Below are positions 24,913 through 34,743 of a stretch of DNA of 64,000 nt, in pieces; the stretch's first letter is position 1, and every line of letters starts with the position of its first letter. The position numbers and the translations under genes were made by a program. Below the pieces are notes generated by a model, which was given only the letters and a program-made list of their open reading frames with translations, was not told the DNA's origin and searched no databases. Origin of the DNA: Bacteroidales bacterium (GTDB taxonomy: Bacteria > Bacteroidota > Bacteroidia > Bacteroidales > WCHB1-69); the NCBI GenBank assembly GCA_024400635.1, contig JAKSMI010000002.1, positions 184,305 to 248,304 on the forward strand, written 5' to 3'.

Positions 24913-26759
24913 TGAGTGACATCATCCATTTGCTGCCCGATGCGGTAGCCAACCAGATTGCGGCAGGAGAGGTGATACAACGTCCTGCATCAGTAGTTAA
25001 GGAATTGTTGGAGAATGCGGTCGACGCAGGCGCAAATAATATCCAACTCATCGTCAAGGATGCCGGTCGAACACTGATTCAAGTCGTAGATGACGGGAAA
25101 GGTATGAGTTTTAAGGATGCGCGCCTCTGTTTCGAACGGCACGCTACTTCAAAACTGAATACTGCAGATGACCTTTTTAGACTTACCACCAAGGGATTTC
25201 GTGGCGAAGCCTTGGCTTCTATCGCGGCCATTGCTCACGTTGAACTGAAAACCAAAATGGCTGATGAAAATACTGGTACACAGTTGCTTATCGAAGGTTC
25301 CGAAGTGAAAGAACATACAATGACCGCTTGCAATGATGGCACTTCCATTTCGGTGAAGAATTTGTTTTTCAATGTTCCCGCACGTCGCAATTTCCTAAAA
25401 TCTGATAGCGTGGAATTTTCTCATATCGAAGAGGAATTTTATCGTGTTTCGTTGACGCACTGCAATCTCTCATTTTCGCTTTTTCACAATGGCAAAGCAG
25501 TGCTGCAATTAAAGCCCTCAAACCTTAAAATCCGAATTGTCAGTGTCTTTGGAGATCATTTTAAGGATAAATTATATCCTATAGAGCAGAATACGGATTT
25601 TATGAACATTTCAGGTTTCATCGCAAAGCCTGAAAATGCTAAAAAGAAGAAAAGTGAACAGTATATGTTTATCAATAATCGATATGTCCGACATCCGTTG
25701 TTGAATTTTGCAGTGGAAAATGCTTACTCAGAATTGATACCTGATGGCTATAAACCAGCATATTTCATCAATATCGATGTTGATCCGTCGACGATAGATA
25801 TCAATATCAGTCCAACCAAGGTGGAAGTGAAATTACAGGATGAGCGTTTGGTATATGGTTTCTTGAATTCGACTGTGAAAAAATCGATAGGGCAGATGGC
25901 ATTGACGCCGCAGATTGATTTTGATTATGAGCCGGGTATGGATGTGACGAATTTGCCTCCAGGAACGGCGTTGCGACAGCCTGAAGTTAGGCATGACCCC
26001 AATTATAATCCTTTTCATAGTCAAAGCTCTTGCGGCAGCTCAATGCACAAATCTTCAATGTCGGGTTCTACTAAATTCGATACATCTGGCTGGAGTGATT
26101 TTCTGAAAGGTTTGCAAACTGAAAATGTAGAGTCAAAATCTGTGGAAAATTTAAAATTTGATTTGCCAGAGAGTACGAATGAACCAGATGTTGAGGATTA
26201 TAAATTCATTACAATTGATAATAAATTTATTGTCGCTCAGATAAATAACAATCTTACCTTGGTGCATATTGCCAATGCCTATGAGCGTATTTTGTATGAA
26301 AAATATCTTTCAGCATTGCAAAGCAAGCCCATTGGTGTCCAGCAATCTCTTTTCCCTGAAACGATTACTTTAACGGCAGCAAAAGCGGAAATGCTTAACG
26401 ATTTAAAACCTGAATTGCAAAGCTTAGGATACGAATTGGAAAGTATTGATGCCACCCATTTTGCTGTCAATGGGACTCCTGATGGAGAAACGGAAGATAA
26501 CCTGCAAGATGTAATAGATTCTTTTTTAGAAAGTTATAGAACAAATATATTCCTTCATCATAGCGGTAAGAATGAAAATGCGGCAATGAGTTTGGCCAAA
26601 CAAAAGTGTCACAGATTCACCTTTTTGAATAGTACATTGGAAATTAAAGGTTTTTTGCGGCAATTGATGGAATGCCAAATACAAAATGTCAGTCCCAGCG
26701 GCAAGAAAATCATACACCAGTGGGCGCCAACCGATTTGCTGTCCTTGTTTGATAAATAA
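24912..26759 (+). CDS. mutL: DNA mismatch repair protein MutL
   Basis: 615 aa. The GHKL ATPase domain has LLENAVDAGA (Glu34, Asn35), DDGKGM, ERHATSKL, TKGFRGEALASI and TSISVKNLFFNVPARRNFL. The second N-terminal domain has INNRYVRHP and INISPTKVEVK. The C-terminal dimerisation domain begins after a variable linker around 340-420. It has ACHRF-like CHRFTF near the end, but no DQHAAHERI-x-E endonuclease motif is seen (the corresponding place reads LVHIANAYERILYEK), so this MutL may lack the endonuclease site. It couples mismatch recognition by MutS to excision. Confidence 0.94.
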   Translation: MSDIIHLLPDAVANQIAAGEVIQRPASVVKELLENAVDAGANNIQLIVKDAGRTLIQVVDDGKGMSFKDARLCFERHATSKLNTADDLFRLTTKGFRGEALASIAAIAHVELKTKMADENTGTQLLIEGSEVKEHTMTACNDGTSISVKNLFFNVPARRNFLKSDSVEFSHIEEEFYRVSLTHCNLSFSLFHNGKAVLQLKPSNLKIRIVSVFGDHFKDKLYPIEQNTDFMNISGFIAKPENAKKKKSEQYMFINNRYVRHPLLNFAVENAYSELIPDGYKPAYFINIDVDPSTIDINISPTKVEVKLQDERLVYGFLNSTVKKSIGQMALTPQIDFDYEPGMDVTNLPPGTALRQPEVRHDPNYNPFHSQSSCGSSMHKSSMSGSTKFDTSGWSDFLKGLQTENVESKSVENLKFDLPESTNEPDVEDYKFITIDNKFIVAQINNNLTLVHIANAYERILYEKYLSALQSKPIGVQQSLFPETITLTAAKAEMLNDLKPELQSLGYELESIDATHFAVNGTPDGETEDNLQDVIDSFLESYRTNIFLHHSGKNENAAMSLAKQKCHRFTFLNSTLEIKGFLRQLMECQIQNVSPSGKKIIHQWAPTDLLSLFDK

Positions 26760-26772
26760 AAATCGAAGAAAA

Positions 26773-27615
26773 TTAATTTCTACGGGCTACTTGTCCTTTT
26801 GTCAAGGCTTTCTGATACAGTTCTTCAATTGTTTGCTTGATGAACTTCTGCTTTTTCTGTTGTTGAAGCATTTGTTTTGCCGCGGCGATTTCATCTTCGG
26901 TCTCATTGATGGTCCGTTTGGATTTGTAATCTAATAAGACTATAATGTAATGATAATCATCATCTTCAGTTTCGATATATTGATTCTCAGATTTGATGGC
27001 TTCTTTATCATTGATAGATAGTGGCAATTCATTTTGAATATCTTCCAGATAAAGCCAAGTATTGTCTTCCAAGAAATATTCGATGGAATCGGCGCAGAGA
27101 TTTTCGATGTTTCCTTTTTCTTCCTGGCGTTTTTCTTCGTCAAATAGTATGGTTTTAAGTGCGGGAATTAAACGGCAATTCTTGTTGGTTTTAACGTAAT
27201 TGATTTTGATGATTTCACGGTCAACAGTGTAGCGGTTTTCGTATTTTTTTAGGAAGGCGTTCAGTTCTTCATCACTGACTTGAAAGCTGGTGGTATCGCT
27301 GGTGATGCGATTGTAATAGGCGTTGGCAATGAGGTTCTCACGGTATTCCTTGATTTCATTTTCGAAATTCAATTCTTTGAAAGACAAGGTTTGAGTTGCT
27401 TCGTGAAGAATTATTTGTTGTCGTATCCATTCATCAATAATCAGTTGGGCAATGGCCGAACTGTCCATTTCGGAAATGCCTTGTGGAATCTGGGCTTCAA
27501 CCTGTGATCTGTATAGTTTGTTATGGTAAACTTCAGCAACAACAGCATCTTTACTTCCGCAGGAGGAGAAGATGATGCATGATAGTAAGAAGATGGCAAT
27601 CAGCGTTTTTTTCAT
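26773..27615 (-). CDS. SurA/PpiC-like lipoprotein chaperone (no intact parvulin domain)
   Basis: 280 aa. Lipoprotein signal (KKTLIAIFLLSCIIFSSCGS, Cys19 as the lipidated residue). The body is mostly helical, resembling the SurA/trigger-factor-type chaperone module (IAQLIIDEWIRQQIILHEA, FENEIKEYRENLIANAYYN, then VSDEELNAFLKKYENRYTV). No RASHIL-type parvulin motif is visible, unlike the gene just upstream in the same operon. I infer a periplasmic, outer-membrane-protein chaperone acting with its neighbour. It starts 3 bp downstream of the larger PpiC gene. Confidence 0.75.
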   Translation of the reverse strand: MKKTLIAIFLLSCIIFSSCGSKDAVVAEVYHNKLYRSQVEAQIPQGISEMDSSAIAQLIIDEWIRQQIILHEATQTLSFKELNFENEIKEYRENLIANAYYNRITSDTTSFQVSDEELNAFLKKYENRYTVDREIIKINYVKTNKNCRLIPALKTILFDEEKRQEEKGNIENLCADSIEYFLEDNTWLYLEDIQNELPLSINDKEAIKSENQYIETEDDDYHYIIVLLDYKSKRTINETEDEIAAAKQMLQQQKKQKFIKQTIEELYQKALTKGQVARRN

Positions 27616-27618
27616 TGC

Positions 27619-29376
27619 CTATTTTTTCAAGATGGATTCGAAAACGTCTTCATTGACTTTCACAGCGTATTTTTTACGCAATTCCTTAATCCATTGTTCG
27701 TCAAGGTAATTTTGATATTCTGTAATGATTGTTGCTTTGATTTGGTTGAAAGGTTTGTATTCAACGGGATTTGCGTTCGGATCAACAGGGTAGTTGGTTT
27801 TAATTTTTTCGTAGTAGTCTTTCAATCCAGTAGTATCTGTAATTGCCTGAGCCCAAACCTTTTGAGAATTAATTTCGTAAAGCAGCATTCCATCGTGGTA
27901 TTCGTTGACCAATTCTTTAAAATCTGGATATTTGTTGACGAGATTGTTGCGTTCGTAATTGAAAAGGATGTTTTCTATGTATTTGTCGAATCTTTCGTTG
28001 AGGAAATTAGAAAGCGTTGTGGCCAGTTCAATGCCTTGGAATCGGGAAATGTAATTGGCAAATTCCTGTGCTGAAACCTGTTGGTCGGCGAAAGTGGCCA
28101 TTGGGGGAAGTTCAGTGAGACCAGGCAGCGTGGAAATGTCAACTTTGGTTGATTGAAAATATTCGGAACTGATATTTTTGAGGAAAAATTGAATGCATTG
28201 AATTTTGCCATTTTCTTGATAGTCGTATTGTTTTTTCAAATTCGCAATAAATGATTCCTTGCTGATGTAACTACGATTGTCGCGGTTCATTTTGGTACGC
28301 AGCAAGGCTTTATAATCATCATCAACATTGATGTATTCAATGGAATCAAGTTTGATGAAATGCCAGCCATAAATGGTGGCAATAGGTTGAGTTGTGATTT
28401 GTCCTTTTTGAAGGTGAATGCATGCGTTAACGAAATCTCCGGTACGCTGGTTGGGAGCAAAGGGTTGCATGCGTCCACTTTTAATGTTAGTGGCGATATC
28501 GTCAGAGTAATCCACCACCAATTGTGAGAATGGAGTGCCATTTTTTAAGCCCTTTTGAATTAATTCGATTTTAGCAAGAGTTTCTTCACTTTTAATGCCG
28601 TGTCGGGCATTGGTGTCGGCAACCAAAATGTGAGAAGCATGAATCTTTGAAATTGCAGGAACTTTATCCTGTACATAAATCAAATGATAGCCGAAACGCG
28701 TGCGAATCGGCATGGAAATAGAGCCGACAGGAGTAGTATAGGCACCTGTTTCAAAAGGATAAATCAAGTTGAAAACAGTAAAATAGCTTAAATCACCGCG
28801 GTTGCCAGGTTGCTTGCGACCATTTTGTGGATTGACGTAATCACGAGCGGAAATATCATCTGAAAATTCTACCGCAGCTTCGTTGAAATCCATTTTCTTA
28901 ACCACTTGTTTACGGATTTTCAAGGCTTTTTTATAGGCAGCCATGGTGTCTTTGGGTGAAGCGTCAGGTTTGCAGTTAATCAGAATGTGAGAGGCTCGAA
29001 TGTGATATATAGCGCGTTCAATACATTCTTTGTTCAATTTTTCAGCCATCTCATTGTCAGTCAAATACTGCTGCGCCGATTGGTTGATGTAAGAGGTTAA
29101 CTCAGCTTGAAAAGCGGCAGAAGTGTCAATTTTCAGCTCTTTGCCCTCTTTTACTTTCATCTTGAAATTGATGAATAATTGCAGATATTCGCGCAATTCA
29201 CTTTCAGTTGCCTTGGATAAATTGTTGTTTTTGGCAAAAGTGTTGACAAATTCTTCTTTGGATATGTTCTCTCCGCCAATAATAACGAGAGGTTTTGAAT
29301 CGTTCGTCTGTGCAAAAATTGGCGATGAAATCAAGACGAATAAAAATACTAAAGCATTGATAAATAGACGTTTCAT
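27619..29376 (-). CDS. Periplasmic peptidyl-prolyl isomerase, SurA/PpiC type, two parvulin domains
   Basis: 585 aa from the ATG at 29376 (signal peptide KRLFINALVFLFVLISSPIFAQ); a frame start at 29394 would add six unlikely residues. Two parvulin repeats are marked by RASHILINCKPDASP...GDLSYFTVFNLIYPFE...IRTRFGYHLIYV and then ISKIHASHILVADTN...GWHFIKL. The flanking helices are chaperone-like. It should assist outer-membrane protein folding. With the downstream lipoprotein (3-bp gap) it forms a two-gene minus-strand operon convergent with mutL. Confidence 0.88.
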   Translation of the reverse strand: MKRLFINALVFLFVLISSPIFAQTNDSKPLVIIGGENISKEEFVNTFAKNNNLSKATESELREYLQLFINFKMKVKEGKELKIDTSAAFQAELTSYINQSAQQYLTDNEMAEKLNKECIERAIYHIRASHILINCKPDASPKDTMAAYKKALKIRKQVVKKMDFNEAAVEFSDDISARDYVNPQNGRKQPGNRGDLSYFTVFNLIYPFETGAYTTPVGSISMPIRTRFGYHLIYVQDKVPAISKIHASHILVADTNARHGIKSEETLAKIELIQKGLKNGTPFSQLVVDYSDDIATNIKSGRMQPFAPNQRTGDFVNACIHLQKGQITTQPIATIYGWHFIKLDSIEYINVDDDYKALLRTKMNRDNRSYISKESFIANLKKQYDYQENGKIQCIQFFLKNISSEYFQSTKVDISTLPGLTELPPMATFADQQVSAQEFANYISRFQGIELATTLSNFLNERFDKYIENILFNYERNNLVNKYPDFKELVNEYHDGMLLYEINSQKVWAQAITDTTGLKDYYEKIKTNYPVDPNANPVEYKPFNQIKATIITEYQNYLDEQWIKELRKKYAVKVNEDVFESILKK

Positions 29377-29472
29377 ATAAATTCCCCCTATCATAATATA
29401 GTCCGCAAATTTACATAATATTTTTAAATGACAAAAAAAACGGGACGATGTAATTTTGAATGCAATTTTTTG

Positions 29473-29480
29473 TATTTTTG
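29473..29480 (+). promoter_or_regulatory. Putative -7 box for tRNA-Lys
   Basis: TATTTTTG fits TAnnTTTG and ends 10 bp before the mature tRNA 5' end. Confidence 0.55.
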
Positions 29481-29490
29481 CAGTCCCAAA

Positions 29491-29563
29491 GTCTCCTTAG
29501 CTCAGTTGGTAGAGCAATTGACTCTTAATCAATGGGTCCAGGGTTCGAGTCCCTGAGGGGACA
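29491..29563 (+). tRNA. tRNA-Lys (anticodon CTT)
   Basis: 73 nt. Acceptor stem GTCTCCT / AGGGGAC with one G-T pair and discriminator A, anticodon stem ATTGA / TCAAT enclosing the loop CTCTTAA (anticodon CTT, decoding AAG), and a T arm with the GGTTCGAGTCC core. CCA is not encoded (CAA follows the discriminator). A -7 box precedes it and an intrinsic terminator follows at once. Confidence 0.95.
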
Positions 29564-29564
29564 C

Positions 29565-29594
29565 AAGGCGGCAGAGATGCCGCCTTGTTTTGTT
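29565..29594 (+). terminator. Intrinsic terminator of tRNA-Lys
   Basis: Perfect 9-bp stem AAGGCGGCA / TGCCGCCTT with a GAGA loop, followed by GTTTTGTT. It begins two bases after the tRNA and ends about 29 bp before the TonB receptor start. Confidence 0.85.
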
Positions 29595-29622
29595 ATGATG
29601 TTAATTAGTGAATGAAAATCTG

Positions 29623-31656
29623 ATGTCTGGAAAAATAAAACTGTGGTTTTTGCTGTGTTTTGCCATGTTTTTGTTGCTGCAACTGCCGGCACAAATCGAT
29701 AGTGTTCGTATGCGACAACTTCCGGAAGTTGAGATTTTAGGGAATGGGGAAACGGTAACGACGGCTGTTCCTATCCAGACAATCAATGCTAAGGAATTGA
29801 AGGCTTTGCCGATTCTGCAACTTTCCGATGCCCTGAAATACATGTCTGGAATCGTTATTCGTGATTATGGTGGTGTCGGCGGTATGAAAACCGTGTCTGT
29901 GAGAGGGCTCGGCGCGCAGCATACCGGCGTTGCTTACGATGGCATCGCTCTTACCGATTGCCAAACAGGGCAAATCGATCTTGGCAAAATTTCAACCGAA
30001 AATGTAAAGACTTTGTCACTGCAAAATGGTCGCGAAGAAGATATTTTCGTTCCCGCTAGACTTTTTTCTACAGCGAGCTTAATCAACATCGTTACCAATG
30101 AACCAACTTTCAAAGAATTAAAACCTGTAAATCTGTATTTTGCTTTTACGGGCGGGTCATTTGGCCTTATTAATCCTTTTCTGCTTATTGAAAATCGAAT
30201 TAAGAAAAAGAAGAATGAAAATGATTCTTTTTATGCTTGGTCTTTGAAAGTCAATTATTTACAATCAAAAGGAGATTATCCGTTTGAATTGCATTATGGA
30301 ACTCACGAAGGTGATAGCGTTTCTTTGGAACGCCGTAGCAATTCCGATGTCAGAATGATAAACGCGGAAGCTAATTTTTATGCCGTTTTTAATTCACATT
30401 CGAAATTGACGGCTAAGGTTTACTATTATTTGTCGCATCGGGGTCTTCCCGGCGCCGTTATTTTTTATAATGTGGGTAATAATCAACAGCGGTTGAACAG
30501 TCAAAATGCTTTTGTTCAATTGCATTATGACAATTATTTTTCTGAAAAAGTAGCCTATCAGCTAAATGCTAAATATAATGATGATCAAACTCGTTATATG
30601 GATTCGCATTATTTGAATACAGAAGGGAAACTGGATAATTTTTATCACCAACAAGAATATTATTTATCGAATAGTGTTTTATGTAAACCTTTCAAACAAT
30701 GGTATTTATCTCTTTCCAACGATTTGTTTTATAATACAATGAATGCAAATTTGAAGGATTTTGCGATGCCTGGGCGTTTTAATTGTTTGACGAGTTTGGC
30801 TACGACTTTTTATTCCAAATATGTTCATGTTTCAGCTAACTTATTGCATACTTTGGTGCTGAATTATGTTAAAGTGGGTGAGGCCGCTTCCAACGAAAGT
30901 CATTGGTCGCCATCGTTGGGAATTAATATTTATCCTCTTGGAAATCAAAATTTTAATATTCGATTATTGTATAAAAACATCTTTAGAATGCCTTCATTCA
31001 ATGATCTTTACTATCGTGAAATGGGAAATATCCAATTGAATCCTGAGAAAACCAATCAATTTGATATAGGCCTTGCGTATGACAACAGCTGGTTGGGCAG
31101 GATTTCATTGTCCACATCTGTGGATGCTTATTACAATAGGGTAAAAGACAAAATTGTGGCTATTCCAAATCGAAATATGTTCATCTGGTCAATGATGAAT
31201 TTTGGCAAAGTGAATATTGCAGGATGCGATGTGAATGTCCGTTTGAACTATAAAATTATTAAACATTTGAAAATCAATTTGATGGGAAATTATTCCTATC
31301 AGCACGCTGTGGATATGACGGATGAGAAAAGCAAAACGTATGGACATCAGATTCCATATACGCCTCGCCATTCTGGTTCTGCCGCAATCAATGTTGAAAC
31401 AACTTGGTTTACTGTGGGCTATTCGATTTTGGCAGCTGGAGAACGTTATGTTTTAGCCCAAAATACATTGGCAAACAGGCTGGAACCATATTTCGATCAA
31501 AGTATTTATATTTCCCACGATTTCAACGTGAAAGATAAAGTGATTTTAGGCCTAAAGTTGGAAATGCTTAATTTAGCAAATGAACAGTACGAAATCATTC
31601 GGAATTATCCTATGCAAGGTCGCAGTTTTCACGTTAAATTTACGCTAAAATACTAA
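29623..31656 (+). CDS. TonB-dependent outer-membrane receptor (BtuB/vitamin-type)
   Basis: 677 aa from the ATG at 29623; an in-frame GTG at 29608 is less likely because the signal peptide (KIKLWFLLCFAMFLLLQLPAQ) follows 29623 directly. The plug domain spans about 35-150: LPEVEILG, LQLSDALKYMSGIVIRDYGG and TVSVRGLGAQHTGVAYDGI. The ~22-strand barrel ends in the aromatic-rich RSFHVKFTLKY. It has no SusC-type carboxypeptidase N-terminal domain and no SusD partner, so it is more like a vitamin or metal receptor (BtuB or FepA type). The ligand is unknown. Its 3' end overlaps the convergent HsdR_N-like gene by 17 bp. Confidence 0.88.
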   Translation: MSGKIKLWFLLCFAMFLLLQLPAQIDSVRMRQLPEVEILGNGETVTTAVPIQTINAKELKALPILQLSDALKYMSGIVIRDYGGVGGMKTVSVRGLGAQHTGVAYDGIALTDCQTGQIDLGKISTENVKTLSLQNGREEDIFVPARLFSTASLINIVTNEPTFKELKPVNLYFAFTGGSFGLINPFLLIENRIKKKKNENDSFYAWSLKVNYLQSKGDYPFELHYGTHEGDSVSLERRSNSDVRMINAEANFYAVFNSHSKLTAKVYYYLSHRGLPGAVIFYNVGNNQQRLNSQNAFVQLHYDNYFSEKVAYQLNAKYNDDQTRYMDSHYLNTEGKLDNFYHQQEYYLSNSVLCKPFKQWYLSLSNDLFYNTMNANLKDFAMPGRFNCLTSLATTFYSKYVHVSANLLHTLVLNYVKVGEAASNESHWSPSLGINIYPLGNQNFNIRLLYKNIFRMPSFNDLYYREMGNIQLNPEKTNQFDIGLAYDNSWLGRISLSTSVDAYYNRVKDKIVAIPNRNMFIWSMMNFGKVNIAGCDVNVRLNYKIIKHLKINLMGNYSYQHAVDMTDEKSKTYGHQIPYTPRHSGSAAINVETTWFTVGYSILAAGERYVLAQNTLANRLEPYFDQSIYISHDFNVKDKVILGLKLEMLNLANEQYEIIRNYPMQGRSFHVKFTLKY

Positions 31657-32038
31657 TTTCTCCTGTCTCGAAATTAATGCTGAAAAATTTATTTTCTATG
31701 CCGTTGGTAATGCCCACAATGGGTGCCCTAAGTGTTTGATTGTAGCGTCCAGCCTGCTCCATAACCTCTTGATTTAAAGCAATATGTGGGGCTTTGCATT
31801 CGATGACCATCCAGGGCTTCCCTTCTTCGTTAAAAACAACCAAGTCGTAGCGGCGCGACAACCCATTGACGGTGATTTCACGTTCTACAGAAATCAGGGT
31901 TTCAGGAATGTTTTTGACGGTCAAAAGAAATTGAATGAATTGTTGCCTTACTTTTTCTTCAGGAGTGGCAGGAACCCATTTTTTTCTGATGGGATCAAAG
32001 TATTCATTGCCGTTGTCCCCAATTCGTTGTTTTATCAT
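31640..32038 (-). CDS. HsdR N-terminal-like PD-(D/E)XK nuclease-fold protein
   Basis: 132 aa, stand-alone. It matches the HSDR_N_2-type module with the nuclease core RRYDLVVFNEEGKPWMVIECKAP (D...ExK, with Asp in RYDLVV and E-C-K) and ending GEISIL. Such short proteins are common in Bacteroidota and are annotated as type I restriction R-subunit N-terminal domains, although no HsdM/HsdS or helicase motor is here. The fold suggests DNA binding or cleavage; the actual role is unknown. It has 17 bp of convergent overlap with the TonB receptor. Confidence 0.82.
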   Translation of the reverse strand: MIKQRIGDNGNEYFDPIRKKWVPATPEEKVRQQFIQFLLTVKNIPETLISVEREITVNGLSRRYDLVVFNEEGKPWMVIECKAPHIALNQEVMEQAGRYNQTLRAPIVGITNGIENKFFSINFETGEISILA

Positions 32039-32090
32039 AAGTGTTTAAAATGTCAAAAGGGATTCTTATAGAAAAATGAATCGGCATTTT

Positions 32091-33332
32091 TTAGCAAGAC
32101 TGAAAGCCGATATCGTTGCGGTAGAAAAGTCCCTCACAATCAATTTTTTTAACAGCTTCGTATGCGTTTTCTCTTGCTTCGTGAATGTCTTTTCCTTGTC
32201 CAATAACGAACAATACGCGGCCACCGGCGGTTTGCCAACAATTGTCCTTGAAAGTTGTTCCCATGTGAAACACCAAATTTTCGATGGAATCTAAACCATT
32301 AATTTTTATACCTTTGGCATATTTCTCAGGATAACCTTTGGAGGCGAGAACAACACCGAGGAAGGTGTCATCGTAAAATTCAACTTGCGTTTCTTTGTTA
32401 TCTAAGACATCAAGTATATTTTGGACGAGGTCGCTTTTGATTTTGGGAAGAACGACTTCGGTTTCAGGGTCACCGAAACGGGCGTTGAATTCAATGACTT
32501 TTGGGCCGTCTTTTGTTAGCATCAAACCTCCATAAAGAACACCGCAGAAAGAGCAGCCTTCGGCAACCATAGCGGCTGCCACGGGTTTCATGATTTTTTC
32601 AACGGCTTCGTTGATGATTTCCTGTTTGATGATGGGTACGGGAGAATAGGCTCCCATGCCGCCGGTGTTGGGGCCTTTATCACCATCAAAAGCTCGTTTG
32701 TGGTCTTGGGCAATGACCAGTGGCACCACTTGTTTGCCGTTGACAAGAGTGAGGAGCGAAAATTCAGGCCCTTGCAAGAATTCCTCCATTACGACTTTGC
32801 CTTGTCCGAATTTGGCATCCAAAAGCATATCGCGTAGCGCCGCATCCGCTTCCTCAGCAGTCATGGCAACAACTACGCCTTTCCCAGCAGCTAAACCATC
32901 GTATTTGATGACGATGGGAGCTCCTTTTACATCCAAATATTTTTTTGCTGCTTCATAGTTGTCGAAAGTGGCGAAAGCAGCGGTAGCAATGTTGTATTTG
33001 CGCATCAGTTCTTTGGCAAATTCTTTGCTTGATTCGATTTGTGTGGCCGCTTTTGAGGGACCAAAAACGCGAATCCCAGCTTCGGTTAAAGCATCAGCCA
33101 ATCCGATTTGCAAAGCCGCTTCTGGGCCAATAATGACTAAATCAATATGTTGATCCTTAGACCAATCAACAATCCCATCAATATTTTTTTCATCGAGGTC
33201 GACCGTCTCAAAACTTTTGGCTATCCCAGCATTTCCTGGAGCAACAAAAACTTTTTCTGCTAATTTTGATTGAGCAACTTTCCAAGCGATGGCGTGTTCA
33301 CGGCCGCCTCTTCCGATGACTAAGATTTTCAT
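32091..33332 (-). CDS. purD: Phosphoribosylamine--glycine ligase
   Basis: 413 aa. The N-terminal Rossmann-like domain starts KILVIGRGGREHAIAWK. The ATP-grasp domain has IVIKYDGLAAGKGVVVA, GPNTGGMGAYSPVP and VIEFNARFGDPETEVVLP. The C-terminal domain follows with GVVLASKGYPEKYAKG and AGGRVLFVIGQG. It makes GAR from phosphoribosylamine and glycine in purine synthesis. The start is 10 bp downstream of the MltF-like gene on the same strand. Confidence 0.95.
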   Translation of the reverse strand: MKILVIGRGGREHAIAWKVAQSKLAEKVFVAPGNAGIAKSFETVDLDEKNIDGIVDWSKDQHIDLVIIGPEAALQIGLADALTEAGIRVFGPSKAATQIESSKEFAKELMRKYNIATAAFATFDNYEAAKKYLDVKGAPIVIKYDGLAAGKGVVVAMTAEEADAALRDMLLDAKFGQGKVVMEEFLQGPEFSLLTLVNGKQVVPLVIAQDHKRAFDGDKGPNTGGMGAYSPVPIIKQEIINEAVEKIMKPVAAAMVAEGCSFCGVLYGGLMLTKDGPKVIEFNARFGDPETEVVLPKIKSDLVQNILDVLDNKETQVEFYDDTFLGVVLASKGYPEKYAKGIKINGLDSIENLVFHMGTTFKDNCWQTAGGRVLFVIGQGKDIHEARENAYEAVKKIDCEGLFYRNDIGFQSC

Positions 33333-33342
33333 TTTTCAGTTA

Positions 33343-34704
33343 TTATGGTTTATAAACGTAGGTGTAAGCATGATAACGGTCCATAACCTCTTTTGCATAC
33401 CTAATGGAATGATTTCCAGGATAATATCCGCAGCGAACAATGGGGTCGTTATAATATTCCTTTTGCGATTTCAATCTGAGATAATGAGCAATGAGTGACC
33501 AAGTAATGGCGCTGTCAGGCTCGTATTTTGTACAAAGTGCAATGGCATCTTGTAAGTGTCCGCTTCCAGCGTTATATGCCGCCGCAGTCACATATAATCG
33601 GTCATCTTCATTGTGAACTTTTTCATATCGACGGTACAAAGAAGCAATATGTTTGACACCGACACGAATTTGATCATCAACGGATGAAGAGTCGGAAATG
33701 CCATAATGTTCAGCAGTTTGAGGCATCATTTGCATGATGCCAAAACTCCCGCCAATGCCCACCAAATCCAAATTGAATTTCGTTTCTTGAAAAATAATTG
33801 AGGAAACAAAACGCCAGTCAATGTGGTAATTGTTGCAATATTTTTTGATGGTAGCATCGTATGGAGAAATGGACTTTTTATTGCCTTTTCCAAAAGAATG
33901 CTGGATGACTGGAGATGAAGTGGTGAGGTATCGCTTGCACAAAGATTCGTATTTATGAGTTCTTTTAAAATCAGAAATCCATTGATTAATAGAGTCATTG
34001 AGTTGATGATTGTTGGGGTTCAATACCCATTCACGATTGAAATCGCTTCCAATGCGTCCAACAATGTGCAATTGAGGATAGAAGGGAAGAAGTGATACGG
34101 CCATGTTATAGTCGGAAGCAATGAAGTCAACACCCTCTTCATCCAACAGTTCAAAAAGGTCTTCCGTGCTGTTGTGCTCGGAATAAATATACTCCCATTT
34201 CGTTTCGGGACTGATATCTACAAGTGAAACTTCTACAGGAAATTGCGACGGAATATGGATTTTATTGGCACTACTATCACTGATTTTTGTTTTTTTTCTT
34301 GAAATTAATACAGGATATGAAAAGGAATGTGGCTCGGAAAAAGTGAGATATGCAGTAAATGGCTTGCGCTTGTTGACATCCATCGCTACAAGATCATATT
34401 GATGGCTAAAGCATGCCAAAAATGCCCTTTCAGGATCGTTTTCCACAGTGATGATAATGGTTTTATTCATCTCTTTGGCCATCAAATTCAGCATATCGTA
34501 TAAAAAACCAATAGGCGTTCCGCGATATACAAAATAATCCGAAGCGTGGTAAAAAAGTAGGGCTTGAATTGTGTCGCTGGTGTTTTCTACAACAGATTGC
34601 ATTTGTTCTTCCCGATTTTTCTTCTGTTGAATGTCAATCAGGAAAAAAACCAAAACCCCGCAAAGGACGATGAATACAAAATAACTGACAAGTTTTCTTA
34701 TCAA
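33343..34704 (-). CDS. MltF-like membrane-bound lytic transglycosylase
   Basis: 453 aa. An N-terminal membrane segment (KLVSYFVFIVLCGVLVFFLI) is followed by a family-3 solute-binding-like domain (about 50-265) and a C-terminal SLT goose-lysozyme-like domain: IIFQETKFNLDLVGIGGSFG with the catalytic Glu, GIMQMMPQTAEHYG, and AAYNAGSGHLQDA. MltF cleaves peptidoglycan glycan strands with anhydro-MurNAc formation; the SBP domain is regulatory in homologues. It lies upstream of purD and downstream of a small lipoprotein gene on the same strand. Confidence 0.88.
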   Translation of the reverse strand: MIRKLVSYFVFIVLCGVLVFFLIDIQQKKNREEQMQSVVENTSDTIQALLFYHASDYFVYRGTPIGFLYDMLNLMAKEMNKTIIITVENDPERAFLACFSHQYDLVAMDVNKRKPFTAYLTFSEPHSFSYPVLISRKKTKISDSSANKIHIPSQFPVEVSLVDISPETKWEYIYSEHNSTEDLFELLDEEGVDFIASDYNMAVSLLPFYPQLHIVGRIGSDFNREWVLNPNNHQLNDSINQWISDFKRTHKYESLCKRYLTTSSPVIQHSFGKGNKKSISPYDATIKKYCNNYHIDWRFVSSIIFQETKFNLDLVGIGGSFGIMQMMPQTAEHYGISDSSSVDDQIRVGVKHIASLYRRYEKVHNEDDRLYVTAAAYNAGSGHLQDAIALCTKYEPDSAITWSLIAHYLRLKSQKEYYNDPIVRCGYYPGNHSIRYAKEVMDRYHAYTYVYKP

Positions 34705-34743
34705 AATATAGTGTTTTCGTTGATATCTTTACGAAAGAATAGC

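Noticed and set aside
31640..32038. Evidence for a type I restriction system
   Set aside because: Only a small HsdR_N-like module is present, with no helicase, HsdM or HsdS nearby.
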